Assembly: GCA_022778715.1 (NCBI GenBank)
Contig: JALFRW010000032.1
Span: forward strand, 1-55,490
Length of the DNA stretch: 55,490 nucleotides
Origin: Ezakiella sp.
GTDB taxonomy: Bacteria; Bacillota; Clostridia; Tissierellales; Peptoniphilaceae
Reading direction: 5' to 3'
A program made the translations under genes and the position numbers. The notes under the pieces are model-generated. The model saw nothing but the letters and a program-made list of their open reading frames with translations. It had not been told where the DNA came from and searched no databases. The first letter of the stretch is position 1, and every line of letters begins with the position of its first letter. Below are positions 23,996 to 32,354 of the stretch, piece after piece.

Positions 23996-25705
23996 TTATA
24001 GATTCATGTCGTCAACGCTATCCAAATATTCTTTTATTGGAGCGATAACTTTTTTGATTGTGCCGTCGTTAAATGGATTTTCCAAATTTGCAACTTCCAA
24101 GAGTTTTGTAAATGGCTTTTTGCCGCCTGTTTTACATAGTCTCAAATAATCGTTCCAAGCTTCGTCATGATTATCTCTATCCTTTTTCCAGAATTGGAAT
24201 GCACAAACCTGTGCCAAAGTGTAGTCGATGTAGTAGAATGGAGAGCCGAAAACGTGACCTTGTCTAAACCAGAATCCGCCGTCTTCAAGAACTCTGATGC
24301 CGTCGTAGTCACGGTGCGGCAAATATTTCTTTTCAAGTTCGCGGAATTTTGTACGTCTTTCTTTTGGAGATACTTCCGGATTTTCGTAAACAAAGTGTTG
24401 AAATTCATCTATGAGTGCACCGTATGGAAGGAAGAGTACAGCGCCTTGCAGGTGGCTAAATTTGAATTTATCTGTTTCGTCTTCAAAAAAGAGATTCATC
24501 CAAGGCCATGTGAAGAATTCCATACTCATTGAGTGGATTTCAGCACTTTCCATTCCCGGCCATACATACTCCATAACGTTGAAATCACGGCAATTATAAA
24601 CTTGGAATGCGTGTCCGGCTTCGTGAGTCAGAACTTCTACGTCATGGGTGGTGCCGTTAAAATTTGCGAAAATAAACGGACTTCTAAATTTTGGGATATA
24701 TGTGCAATAACCGCCACCGGCTTTGCCATGCTTTGCTTCAAGGTCAAATAAATCGTGGTCAAGCATGAAATTGAAGTATTCGTTCGTTTCGGGGCTTAGC
24801 TCTGCATACATTTTCTTTGCGTTGTTAACACACCAATCTTTGTCACCGTGCGGTTTTGCGTTTCCGTTTAAGAATTGCAACCCTTCGTCATAGAATTTTA
24901 AAGGCTCAATGCCAATTCTTTTGGATTGTCTTTCTCTTAATTCTGTGGCGAGAGGAACAACGGTTTCCAGTATTTGTTCTCGGTACTTTGCCACTTCTTC
25001 TTTACCATAATCTGTACGACCCATTCTCTTGTAGCCGAGGTCGACATAGTTTTCGTAGCCGAGTTTTTTTGCCATTCTATCACGAACTTTGACCATTCTG
25101 TCGTAGATATCGTCAAATTTAGCTTCGTTTTCCTCAAAGAATTCAGAAACGAGTTTTGTAGCTTCCATTCTCACAGCTCTGTCTTTGTCTTGTGTAAATT
25201 TACCAAGTTGAGTTAGGTTCATAACTTCGCCGTTAAACTCTTTTTTACACGAAGAAATAAGCTTTTGATATTCGATGGATAGTTTGGATTCTTCTACCAA
25301 GTCTTCCATAATTTCCGGCTTAAAGGTGAGCAAATCGTTTTCGTATTTTTCAACTAAGTATTTTCCAAAATGAGCTTCCAAATCATTTTTAAATTTACTA
25401 TTTAAAAAAGCTGTTTTGTAAGCAACATAAGCTTCTTCGACGGCAGGTTCATTTTCAGAAATGTATTTCATTTCTCCGTCATAAAATTCATCGGTGGTAT
25501 CAATGGAATTTCTGATAGATGCGAGTCCGATATTGGAATCCAATTCTTCCAAAACATTACGGATTGCATCATAAGTTTCGATTGCTTCATCAGCATTTCC
25601 GGCATTTTTTAATTTTTCCGTTTCGTCATTAATGAATGAAATCACCTTTTTAAAATCCGGTTTTTCATATTCATATTGACTAAATTTTAAATTTATCTCT
25701 GTCAT
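23996..25705 (-). CDS. M3-family oligoendopeptidase (PepF-like)
   Basis: This 569-residue cytoplasmic zinc metallopeptidase cleaves short peptides. The HEAGH zinc motif lies at about residue 360 in VEVLTHEAGHAFQVY, and the third ligand Glu follows about 28 residues later in MESAEIHSMSMEF. The rest of the protein follows the helical M3 fold, and length matches the M3 oligoendopeptidase family. No signal peptide is present. A GGAGGT ribosome site lies 7 nt before the ATG on the minus strand. It is divergent from rsmI and convergent with the aldo/keto reductase, so it is monocistronic. Peptide nutrition fits an amino-acid-fermenting anaerobe, although a specific substrate cannot be given. Confidence 0.92.
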   Translation of the reverse strand: MTEINLKFSQYEYEKPDFKKVISFINDETEKLKNAGNADEAIETYDAIRNVLEELDSNIGLASIRNSIDTTDEFYDGEMKYISENEPAVEEAYVAYKTAFLNSKFKNDLEAHFGKYLVEKYENDLLTFKPEIMEDLVEESKLSIEYQKLISSCKKEFNGEVMNLTQLGKFTQDKDRAVRMEATKLVSEFFEENEAKFDDIYDRMVKVRDRMAKKLGYENYVDLGYKRMGRTDYGKEEVAKYREQILETVVPLATELRERQSKRIGIEPLKFYDEGLQFLNGNAKPHGDKDWCVNNAKKMYAELSPETNEYFNFMLDHDLFDLEAKHGKAGGGYCTYIPKFRSPFIFANFNGTTHDVEVLTHEAGHAFQVYNCRDFNVMEYVWPGMESAEIHSMSMEFFTWPWMNLFFEDETDKFKFSHLQGAVLFLPYGALIDEFQHFVYENPEVSPKERRTKFRELEKKYLPHRDYDGIRVLEDGGFWFRQGHVFGSPFYYIDYTLAQVCAFQFWKKDRDNHDEAWNDYLRLCKTGGKKPFTKLLEVANLENPFNDGTIKKVIAPIKEYLDSVDDMNL

Positions 25706-25779
25706 TTTGTTACCTCCATTATTTTAGTTATACCCAAAACTTTGATATTTAAATAAGTGATTCAAATTACTTTTCATTA

Positions 25780-25808
25780 TATAAAATAAATTCTTAATAT
25801 GTTATAAT
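25780..25808 (+). promoter_or_regulatory. Probable promoter of rsmI-nurA-herA
   Basis: TATAAT at 25803-25808 is perfect, with a weak TATAAA 17 nt upstream. The transcript would start only about 10 nt before the rsmI ATG, so the leader is very short. Confidence 0.4.
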
Positions 25809-25824
25809 TTATAGGGAGGTTTTT

Positions 25825-26640
25825 ATGGCGGGCAAACTTTACATAGTTCCAACTCCGGTTGGAAATTTAAAAGATGTTACATTTAGAGCTATCGAGGTTT
25901 TAAAAAATAGCGATTATATTTATTGTGAGGACACGAGAACGAGTGCAGTTTTTTTAAATTTTTACGAAATAAGTGCGCCAAGGCGGTCATTTCATAAGTT
26001 TAATGAAAACAGCAAGATTGACGAAATCATTTCACTCGTAAAAGACGGCAAGAATGTCTCCGTGATTAGCGATGCCGGCACACCCGGAATTTCCGACCCG
26101 TGTGGGACACTCGTACGCGCGCTTGAACCCGATTTAATTACAACTCTTCCGGGGGCAACGGCATTTGTGCCTGCAATTGTGAACTCCGGACTTCCGACGG
26201 ATAATTTTAAATTTATCGGATTTTTGCCACCCAAAAAAAGCGACAGACAAAAGGCTCTAAGGAAACTGGAAGCAGAAGAAGCTACACTCATTTTTTACGA
26301 ATCGCCACACAGAATTGACGAGATGCTGGAGAGTTTGCAAGAAATTTTTGGCGATAGAAATGCGGCCATTGTGCGTGAAATATCCAAAGTTCATGAGGAG
26401 ACAATTCGCTTTAATTTAAAAGATTTACCGCTTAACCGTGAACTCAAAGGAGAAATTGTGGTGGTGGTGAAAGGTGCGTCTCCAAAAGAGTTCGATATTT
26501 ATCCTTATGTGGACGAGCTTTTGAATGAAAACATTTCTAAAAGAGATATTTTAAACAAGATAAAGGCGGAGTTTCCGAATGAAAATATTAAGCGTAACGA
26601 CATTTATAAATATATTTTAGAGAAAAACAAGGTGGTGTGA
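25825..26640 (+). CDS. rsmI: 16S rRNA (cytidine(1402)-2'-O)-methyltransferase
   Basis: This 271-residue SAM-dependent enzyme makes the 2'-O-methyl group of m4Cm1402 in the ribosomal P site. Family motifs are clear: LYIVPTPVGNLKDVTFRAIE at the N-terminus, YCEDTRTS, SVISDAGTPGISDPG-like and LPGATAFVPAIVNSGLPTD, then FLPPKKSDRQKAL and IFYESPHRI. Length is normal. A GGGAGG site lies 5 nt before the ATG. The stop is one base from the next start, so it is coupled to nurA, a pairing with no obvious functional logic. Confidence 0.95.
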   Translation: MAGKLYIVPTPVGNLKDVTFRAIEVLKNSDYIYCEDTRTSAVFLNFYEISAPRRSFHKFNENSKIDEIISLVKDGKNVSVISDAGTPGISDPCGTLVRALEPDLITTLPGATAFVPAIVNSGLPTDNFKFIGFLPPKKSDRQKALRKLEAEEATLIFYESPHRIDEMLESLQEIFGDRNAAIVREISKVHEETIRFNLKDLPLNRELKGEIVVVVKGASPKEFDIYPYVDELLNENISKRDILNKIKAEFPNENIKRNDIYKYILEKNKVV

Positions 26641-26641
26641 G

Positions 26642-27535
26642 ATGAAGATAGATGAAGCCTTTAACACATTTAATCAAAGTCTTTTGGAAAAAAAGAACAG
26701 AGTGAAATCTTTCAAGAAAGAGAATTTGAAAAAATTTGGCGAGTTCTACAATTCAACTATTTTGGAATGCGATGATATGCAAAAATATTTGCCTGAAGGA
26801 ATCGCGGCTGTTGACGGCTCAAACAATTCCTACGGGGGTGCGGATCCGAATATAATTCACTTTTTGCGTGCCACATATTTGCCCGATTTGGAGCGAGAAA
26901 AAGTTGACGAAGTGAGTCTTATTAGTCCGCTTATCGATTCGAATTGTTCGCCAAAGACGGATCTTGCAAAGCTGGAGCTAATAGTGGGAAAAGAGGGGCT
27001 GGAGAAATATCAATCCAAAGTTCTTATGATGGATGGCGGACTTATGCGCTATTCGATTGGAGCGAGGGATGAGTACAACGAGTTGGTGGAAACTGCGAGA
27101 GAGTACGGCACGCTTTTAATAGGCGTGATTGAGGACATGAAAAGTCAATCGGTGTCTCAAGCACTGGGGATAGACGGTTTTGACAGAGAAATATTTTTTG
27201 GACTTTTAGATGTGGGAGAAGTATTTTTTTTGGACGATGAATTCAATCGCAAGGACGAACACGAGATAAGCACTTTTTATTTTCGACCGGCAAATGATCC
27301 AATGGCGATTTCGGTGGACTATCCAAGAGAACTTGCAGCAAGAAAAAAAGAAGCGGCGGATGTTGTTCGCACACTCACGTTTCCAAGTAGCCGCGGAGTG
27401 CCGCTGATTTTGGATTTTGTTGACAAATACTGTAAAATCACAGATAGAGATATGAATTATTTTATAAAAAAATACATTAGCGAAGATTTGAAGAGATTGT
27501 TTTTGGATCAAGCTAGAATGAAAAGGTGGTTATAA
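26642..27535 (+). CDS. nurA: NurA-domain nuclease
   Basis: This 297-residue protein matches NurA nucleases. It carries the first acidic motif IAAVDGSNNSYGG (about residue 57), a second VLMMDGGLMRY, then LLIGVIEDMKSQSV, and a C-terminal LDFVDKYCKITD. NurA processes DNA ends together with the HerA translocase, and a HerA-like gene follows with a one-base TAATG overlap, so the two probably form one complex. NurA-HerA is best known from archaeal double-strand-break resection, and some bacterial HerA systems act in phage defence. GGTGGTG in the end of rsmI is the ribosome site. Confidence 0.85.
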   Translation: MKIDEAFNTFNQSLLEKKNRVKSFKKENLKKFGEFYNSTILECDDMQKYLPEGIAAVDGSNNSYGGADPNIIHFLRATYLPDLEREKVDEVSLISPLIDSNCSPKTDLAKLELIVGKEGLEKYQSKVLMMDGGLMRYSIGARDEYNELVETAREYGTLLIGVIEDMKSQSVSQALGIDGFDREIFFGLLDVGEVFFLDDEFNRKDEHEISTFYFRPANDPMAISVDYPRELAARKKEAADVVRTLTFPSSRGVPLILDFVDKYCKITDRDMNYFIKKYISEDLKRLFLDQARMKRWL

Positions 27536-29334
27536 TGAAAATAATAGGTATGACTACGAGTGCCGAGGCTTTTGTAGTCGAAAAAGATAATCCGATTAGA
27601 ATTAATGAATATCTAAAAATTATTGACAAAAATCAAGGAGCGCTCATTTGTGAAACGACTGAAACGCATTCGTATAATCGTTTTATGCCAATGAATATCG
27701 ACTCGGATATTTCGGATAATCACGTGCTCGACACTTTAAAAACTTTGGGATACGATATTGACAACGAAAAGATTTACATTGCGAAAGTTCGTCTTCTTCA
27801 CGAAGCGAGCTTTCCGATTGAAACTGGCTCTGAAGTGGTTGTGCCGGAGTTTTATGAAGTAAAAGACATTCTGATAAAATCGGGGACTAATAAAGGGTTA
27901 GTGCTTGGTGCCGTGAAAAATACCGATATGCTCTACGGTGGAGCGAATGATGAATATAAAGATCTATTTAGTGTTATAGAAGACAAAAAAGAATGTTCTC
28001 AATACGAACTGCCTGCAATTTTTGACCTGTGGAGCATGAAGGATTATCCCCATATTGGAATTTTTGGCGGTTCCGGATCCGGAAAGAGCTACGGGATCAG
28101 AGTTTTGATTGAGGAGCTCATGCGTTTAAATATTCCAACATTAATTTCAGACCCACACAGCGAAATGGAATTTGAATCGGACGACAACATTTTTGACGAC
28201 AAATACGTGGTGCTTAATGTGGGTAACGAAGTTGGAATTGATTTTACTACGCTTACTTCGTTTGATTTAATTTATCTTTTAAAATCTGCCGGAGAGCTCA
28301 GCGATGCACAAACTTCATTTATTGAAACTGTGCATGAAAAAGGTGAAACTTCAGCAAATTTTGAAATGAAGATAAATGCACTCATCGATCTTCTTGAGAT
28401 TGGCAATGCCAATGACATAGAAAAATATATCGAAGCAAATGACGACAAATTAATCGCACAAAAATATGAAAACTACAAAAAATATGTTAGAATGAGCAAT
28501 TTATCCGTGGTGAAAGCCGTAAACTGGAGATTTAATCAAATTAAAAACACTAAAATTTTTGAAATGGGAAGCACGGTGATAGAAGATTCACTCACTCAAT
28601 CCAAAACTGTAGTGCTTCGTGGGGAAATGAGGATTCTCTTGGTGTTTATGAGTTATATTTTAAGAAAACTGTACTACTTAAGGCGTGATTATAAGGATAA
28701 ACACGATGGTGACATTACCCATTTCTTCCCGACATTTGTGTCCGTAATTGACGAAGCACACAACTTTGCACCAAAGGGCGAACCGAAACCGTCCAAGTCG
28801 ATCATTAGAGAAATCGCTCAAGAAGGTAGAAAATACGGCGTTTTCCTTGTGCTTGCAACGCAAAGGCCGTCAATTTTAGATGAAACTACGACCGCACAAT
28901 TAAACAGCAAATTTATTTTCAGAACCACGAGACAAACGGACATTCAAACGATAAAAGAAGAAACGGACATCAGTTCTGACGAGGCTTCAAGACTTCCGTA
29001 TCTAAAGAGCGGGGACGTTTTTTTCTCGAGTGCAATTATGGGAAGAACAATGTTTATAAGAATTAGAAAAGCGCTAAGCATGCAACCAAAGAGTGAAAAT
29101 CCATTTGATGAACTATTTAGCATTCAAGCTGCCGGTGATGAAGAAATTATTAATATACTAGACGGCTTTTTCCCAATCCGCGGCACGGATATGATGTTTG
29201 TTCAAAATGCCCTCAGTAATAATGGAAAAAAGATGAATCAAAATGAAATTAAAGCATTTTTAGATAGAAAAGTGAGCGAAGGCATTATCGTAAAAAAAGA
29301 TTCTATTATGGGAGAAACGTATGAAAAAGCTTAA
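27535..29334 (+). CDS. herA: HerA-like DNA translocase ATPase (DUF87)
   Basis: This 599-residue ATPase has an N-terminal beta-rich HAS-barrel-like region, a Walker A FGGSGSGKSYG (about residue 178), SDPHSEMEF, and a Walker B VSVIDEAHNFAPKG (about residue 405). ATQRPSILD follows, then FRTTRQTDIQTIKEET, the usual HerA/FtsK-like order. It would form a hexameric ring driving DNA through NurA. The C-terminal region is longer than a minimal HerA and contains a possible winged-helix segment. I chose the ATG overlapping the nurA stop, with AGGTGG 5 nt upstream; a GTG nine bases earlier is the alternative. Its 3' end overlaps the next gene by 14 nt. Confidence 0.87.
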   Translation: MKIIGMTTSAEAFVVEKDNPIRINEYLKIIDKNQGALICETTETHSYNRFMPMNIDSDISDNHVLDTLKTLGYDIDNEKIYIAKVRLLHEASFPIETGSEVVVPEFYEVKDILIKSGTNKGLVLGAVKNTDMLYGGANDEYKDLFSVIEDKKECSQYELPAIFDLWSMKDYPHIGIFGGSGSGKSYGIRVLIEELMRLNIPTLISDPHSEMEFESDDNIFDDKYVVLNVGNEVGIDFTTLTSFDLIYLLKSAGELSDAQTSFIETVHEKGETSANFEMKINALIDLLEIGNANDIEKYIEANDDKLIAQKYENYKKYVRMSNLSVVKAVNWRFNQIKNTKIFEMGSTVIEDSLTQSKTVVLRGEMRILLVFMSYILRKLYYLRRDYKDKHDGDITHFFPTFVSVIDEAHNFAPKGEPKPSKSIIREIAQEGRKYGVFLVLATQRPSILDETTTAQLNSKFIFRTTRQTDIQTIKEETDISSDEASRLPYLKSGDVFFSSAIMGRTMFIRIRKALSMQPKSENPFDELFSIQAAGDEEIINILDGFFPIRGTDMMFVQNALSNNGKKMNQNEIKAFLDRKVSEGIIVKKDSIMGETYEKA

Positions 29335-30760
29335 AATTTTGTTTGTAACTACAGAATCGTTGCCATTTGTTAAAACTTCCAACACCGCAGATTTCACATA
29401 CAACCTTACAAGAGAACTCAAAAATCTGAACGTGGACGTAAGGCTTGTGATGCCGCTTTATAAATCAATCAAAACTCAATACAACGAAAGCTTGAGATTT
29501 GTAAAAAGTTTTATCGTGGATTTAGGATATAAGACACATACGGCAACTATTTTGAGCTTGGACGTGGAAGGGGTAATTTTTTATTTTGTGGACGCTGATG
29601 TGTATTTTGACAGACCCAGAATTTACGGCGAAAGAGATGATGCAGAAAGATTTGTCTTTTTTAACAAAGCGGTCAACTTGATGATGAAGGAGATTGATTT
29701 TAAACCAGACATTTTAAATTTGAACAACTATTCAACCTCGCTAATTCCCGCTTGCATTAAAACCAAGCGAGAAGTGGATTCTTTTTACAACGGAATAAAA
29801 ACGGTGCTTACAATTCATAATGTGAAAAATCGGGGAATCTATCGAGCGAAGGACATGGATGCAATTGCAAGCTTGCCGATGCGACTTATGTTGGATGGCG
29901 ACTACAAATATTTTGGAGCAGTTAATTTCTTAAAAGCCGGAATCATTTCCACCGACCAAATCACCCTCGCGGCGCCGTCACTGGAAGAGGAGATCACTCA
30001 GCCGATTTACAGCGATAAGCTCGACTATCTTTTGAGCGAAAATGCATACAAGACAAAGGGCATATATGACGGAATTGACACGATAAGATATGACCCTTCA
30101 AAAGATCCTTCCATATTTCAAAACTTTGATGGGGATACTTTAGATGAAAGGATTATAAACAAACAAGGAATTTTGAATTATTATTCTTTGAACGGATTTG
30201 AAAGACCGCTTATTTCTTATATTGGAAGACTTACGCCGCGAAAGGGAATAGACCTTATAGTCAACAATATGGAAAAAATAATTGAAATGGGATTTAACGT
30301 AATCATTATGGGCACTGGAGAACCGTATTATGAAGAAAAGCTTACTGTGCTTGAGCAAAAGTTTCCGGATAATTTGTCGGTTAAACTATATCTAAATGAA
30401 AAAGAACAGGTACGATTGATTAGTGGGACGGATTTCTTTCTTATGCCGTCACGCACAGAAACGCAAGCCGTGTTTCATCTTTTAGCACAAAGATACGGTG
30501 CAATTCCAATTGTCAGAAACACGGGTACACTACGCGGCGTAAAAGAATACAACAAATTTTCAAAAAAAGGCGACGGCATAGTGTTTCAAAATTTAAACGA
30601 AAGTGATTTCATGAATGCACTAAAAAGAGCGATGGACGCTTACAAAGAGCACCCGGAAGAACTTCGAAATATGCAAATAAATGCACTTAATAAAGACGTG
30701 AGCTGGTATAGAACCGCAAAAGAGTATTTGGAACTTTACAATTCAATGATAACTTCGTAA
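29321..30760 (+). CDS. Divergent glycogen synthase-like GT5 glycosyltransferase
   Basis: This 479-residue protein follows the GlgA plan: N-terminal ILFVTTESLPFVKT, middle VLTIHNVKNRGIYR, and a second half opening ISYIGRLTPRKGIDLI. The C-terminal motif PSRTETQAVFHLLAQRYGAIPIVRNTGTLRGV stands where GlgA has the E-x7-E block. However, the nucleotide-sugar motif K-x-G-G-L after the first strand reads KTSNT, and the usual PSRFEPCGL is PSRTETQAV. Activity on ADP-glucose is therefore doubtful; another donor or a lost function is possible. No other glycogen gene is near. The start overlaps herA by 14 nt, so it belongs to the same operon. Confidence 0.75.
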   Translation: MKKLKILFVTTESLPFVKTSNTADFTYNLTRELKNLNVDVRLVMPLYKSIKTQYNESLRFVKSFIVDLGYKTHTATILSLDVEGVIFYFVDADVYFDRPRIYGERDDAERFVFFNKAVNLMMKEIDFKPDILNLNNYSTSLIPACIKTKREVDSFYNGIKTVLTIHNVKNRGIYRAKDMDAIASLPMRLMLDGDYKYFGAVNFLKAGIISTDQITLAAPSLEEEITQPIYSDKLDYLLSENAYKTKGIYDGIDTIRYDPSKDPSIFQNFDGDTLDERIINKQGILNYYSLNGFERPLISYIGRLTPRKGIDLIVNNMEKIIEMGFNVIIMGTGEPYYEEKLTVLEQKFPDNLSVKLYLNEKEQVRLISGTDFFLMPSRTETQAVFHLLAQRYGAIPIVRNTGTLRGVKEYNKFSKKGDGIVFQNLNESDFMNALKRAMDAYKEHPEELRNMQINALNKDVSWYRTAKEYLELYNSMITS

Positions 30761-30869
30761 AAAAAGGCGCATTTATTAGTTTTTTTTATTTTCAAATTTT
30801 TTTACTAATATGTTCGTAAATATAATAATAAATTTTTGGGATTAAATTTCTTATAGAAGTTTAAAAAGC

Positions 30870-30898
30870 TTTACACAAACACAAACTTATGCTATAAT
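30870..30898 (+). promoter_or_regulatory. Promoter of the rpmH operon
   Basis: TTTACA and TATAAT are spaced by 17 nt, with the start near 30905 and an AAGGAGGTG ribosome site before rpmH. The 109 nt between the previous gene and this promoter are AT-rich and show no DnaA-box cluster. Confidence 0.85.
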
Positions 30899-30935
30899 AT
30901 TTTGTATAAAACTTTAAAAATAAGGAGGTGTGGTT

Positions 30936-31070
30936 ATGAAGAGAACTTACCAACCTAAAAACCGTCAAAGAAATAAGGTGCACGGATTTAGACAAAGAAT
31001 GAGTACCAAAAATGGTAGAAACGTTTTAAAGAGAAGAAGAAAAAAAGGCAGAAAGGTTTTGAGCGCTTAA
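30936..31070 (+). CDS. rpmH: 50S ribosomal protein L34 (bL34)
   Basis: This 44-residue, strongly basic protein begins [20 protein letters not shown] and continues [20 protein letters not shown], an unmistakable bL34. It binds 23S rRNA in the large subunit. It is too short for most ORF filters but has a strong AAGGAGGTG site 6 nt upstream. It begins the conserved block rpmH-rnpA-yidD-yidC-jag-mnmE-mnmG-rsmG and is separated from rnpA by a single base. Confidence 0.98.
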   Translation: MKRTYQPKNRQRNKVHGFRQRMSTKNGRNVLKRRRKKGRKVLSA

Positions 31071-31071
31071 T

Positions 31072-31404
31072 ATGCTCTCACCACAAAACAGACTAAGGCG
31101 GGAACTTGATTTTCAAGCAGTCTTTAATAAAGGAAAGAAAAAATGGAACAGAAATTTTGCACTTTATTATTTGCCCACACATCGTGGGAAAAAAGTTGGA
31201 ATTATCGTTTCAAAAAAACATGGTAATGCAGTTAAAAGAAATTTGTTAAAGCGCCGTATAAGAGAAATAATGCGAAATGAAATCCCAAGATTAAATTACG
31301 GACTTTATATTATAGTGCCTAAAGTTTCCGCTGATGAGCTGAGTTTTAAAGATCTGGAAAAGAATATAAAACATGTACTGAGTGTAGGAGAAGTCTATAG
31401 ATGA
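31072..31404 (+). CDS. rnpA: Ribonuclease P protein component
   Basis: This 110-residue basic protein supports the RNase P RNA in trimming tRNA 5' leaders. It shows the family start RLRRELDFQAVFNKGKK, the central KVGIIVSKKHGNAVKRNLLKRRIREI with the RNR-like basic helix, and the C-terminal IIVPKVSADELSFKDLE. The ATG is one base after the rpmH stop with no separate strong ribosome site, so translation is probably coupled. The end overlaps yidD in an ATGA arrangement. Confidence 0.97.
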   Translation: MLSPQNRLRRELDFQAVFNKGKKKWNRNFALYYLPTHRGKKVGIIVSKKHGNAVKRNLLKRRIREIMRNEIPRLNYGLYIIVPKVSADELSFKDLEKNIKHVLSVGEVYR

Positions 31405-31616
31405 ATTGGATTGCACTTAAATTAATTTGGTTTTATCAACACATTATTTCCAAATATATTATAACGCGCCCACATTGCAGATTCACTCCTACATGCAGCG
31501 AATATGCCAGACAGGCTTTTATAAAATACGGATTTTTTAAGGCTCTTTTTTTGACTATAAGGCGAGTGAGCAAGTGTCATCCATTTCATGATGGTGGCTA
31601 TGATCCACTGCCATAA
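31401..31616 (+). CDS. yidD: Membrane protein insertion efficiency factor YidD
   Basis: This 71-residue protein has the YidD signature: an amphipathic N-terminus (LIWFYQHIIS), then CRFTPTCSEYARQAFIKYG and a C-terminal RVSKCHPFHDGGYDPLP. The three conserved Cys are present. It associates with the inner face of the membrane and assists YidC-dependent insertion, consistent with yidC being next. The start overlaps the rnpA stop (ATGA). Confidence 0.97.
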   Translation: MNWIALKLIWFYQHIISKYIITRPHCRFTPTCSEYARQAFIKYGFFKALFLTIRRVSKCHPFHDGGYDPLP

Positions 31617-31638
31617 TTTATTATAGAGAGGTATAATT

Positions 31639-32352
31639 TTGTTAAACTTTTTAGGAACTATACTCGGCTATGTAATGCGATTTATTTACGATTCACTCAC
31701 CAAGTTGGGCTCTGAGCCTGAAAATATTAGTTTTTTTGCTATTACAATCATATTGTCAACGATTTTACTTAAACTGGTTACTTTACCACTAAATTTGAAG
31801 TCGGCAAAGCAGATGAAAAAGACTCAGGAATTGCAGCCACAAGCTCAAGAGATTCAAATTAAATTTAAGCACGACCCACAAGCTGCAAATATGAAAATTC
31901 AACAGCTTTACAGAGAAAACGGTGCTTCAATGACAGGCGGATGTCTTCCGTTACTTGTAACATTTCCGATTTTGCTTGCATTCTTTAGAGTTATGCAAGA
32001 CCCGGCAACATATATTTTTCATGAAGCTGGAAAGTATGCTGCAATTTCGAAGCAATTTTTCTGGTTAAAAGACTTGGCGGCTCCCGATCCATACTGGTAT
32101 GGTTTACCATTATTAGTTGGCATCACAACATATTTGCAAACATTTACGACTCCGAAAGTGGGCACTAAAGAGCAACAAGCTCAAATGGAATCTATGAGTG
32201 TGATGAATTATTTGATGCCAATTATGTTTTTTTGGTTTTCACTTAAATATCCGGGAGGATTGTCACTTTACTGGATTACAAGTACAATTTTTACAGTTGT
32301 GCAACAATTGATTACAAATAAAGATTTATTATTCAAAAAGAAAGGGGAATAG
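31639..32352 (+). CDS. yidC: Membrane protein insertase YidC/Oxa1
   Basis: This 237-residue polytopic insertase has about five membrane segments and, as usual in Gram-positives, lacks the large extracytoplasmic domain. The cytoplasmic loop KQMKKTQELQPQAQEIQIKF and the motif GASMTGGCLPLLVTFPILLAFF are typical. The C-terminus is KKKGE. The start is a TTG with GAGAGGT 6 nt upstream; the next ATG would remove part of the first membrane segment. No lipobox is evident near this start, unlike many Gram-positive YidC proteins. It is followed by jag with almost no gap. Confidence 0.95.
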   Translation: MLNFLGTILGYVMRFIYDSLTKLGSEPENISFFAITIILSTILLKLVTLPLNLKSAKQMKKTQELQPQAQEIQIKFKHDPQAANMKIQQLYRENGASMTGGCLPLLVTFPILLAFFRVMQDPATYIFHEAGKYAAISKQFFWLKDLAAPDPYWYGLPLLVGITTYLQTFTTPKVGTKEQQAQMESMSVMNYLMPIMFFWFSLKYPGGLSLYWITSTIFTVVQQLITNKDLLFKKKGE

Positions 32353-32354
32353 TG

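Noticed and set aside
30761-30935. Possible oriC between the GT5-like gene and rpmH
   Set aside because: The region is AT-rich, but no TTATNCACA-type DnaA boxes are visible and dnaA is absent; only a promoter can be supported.
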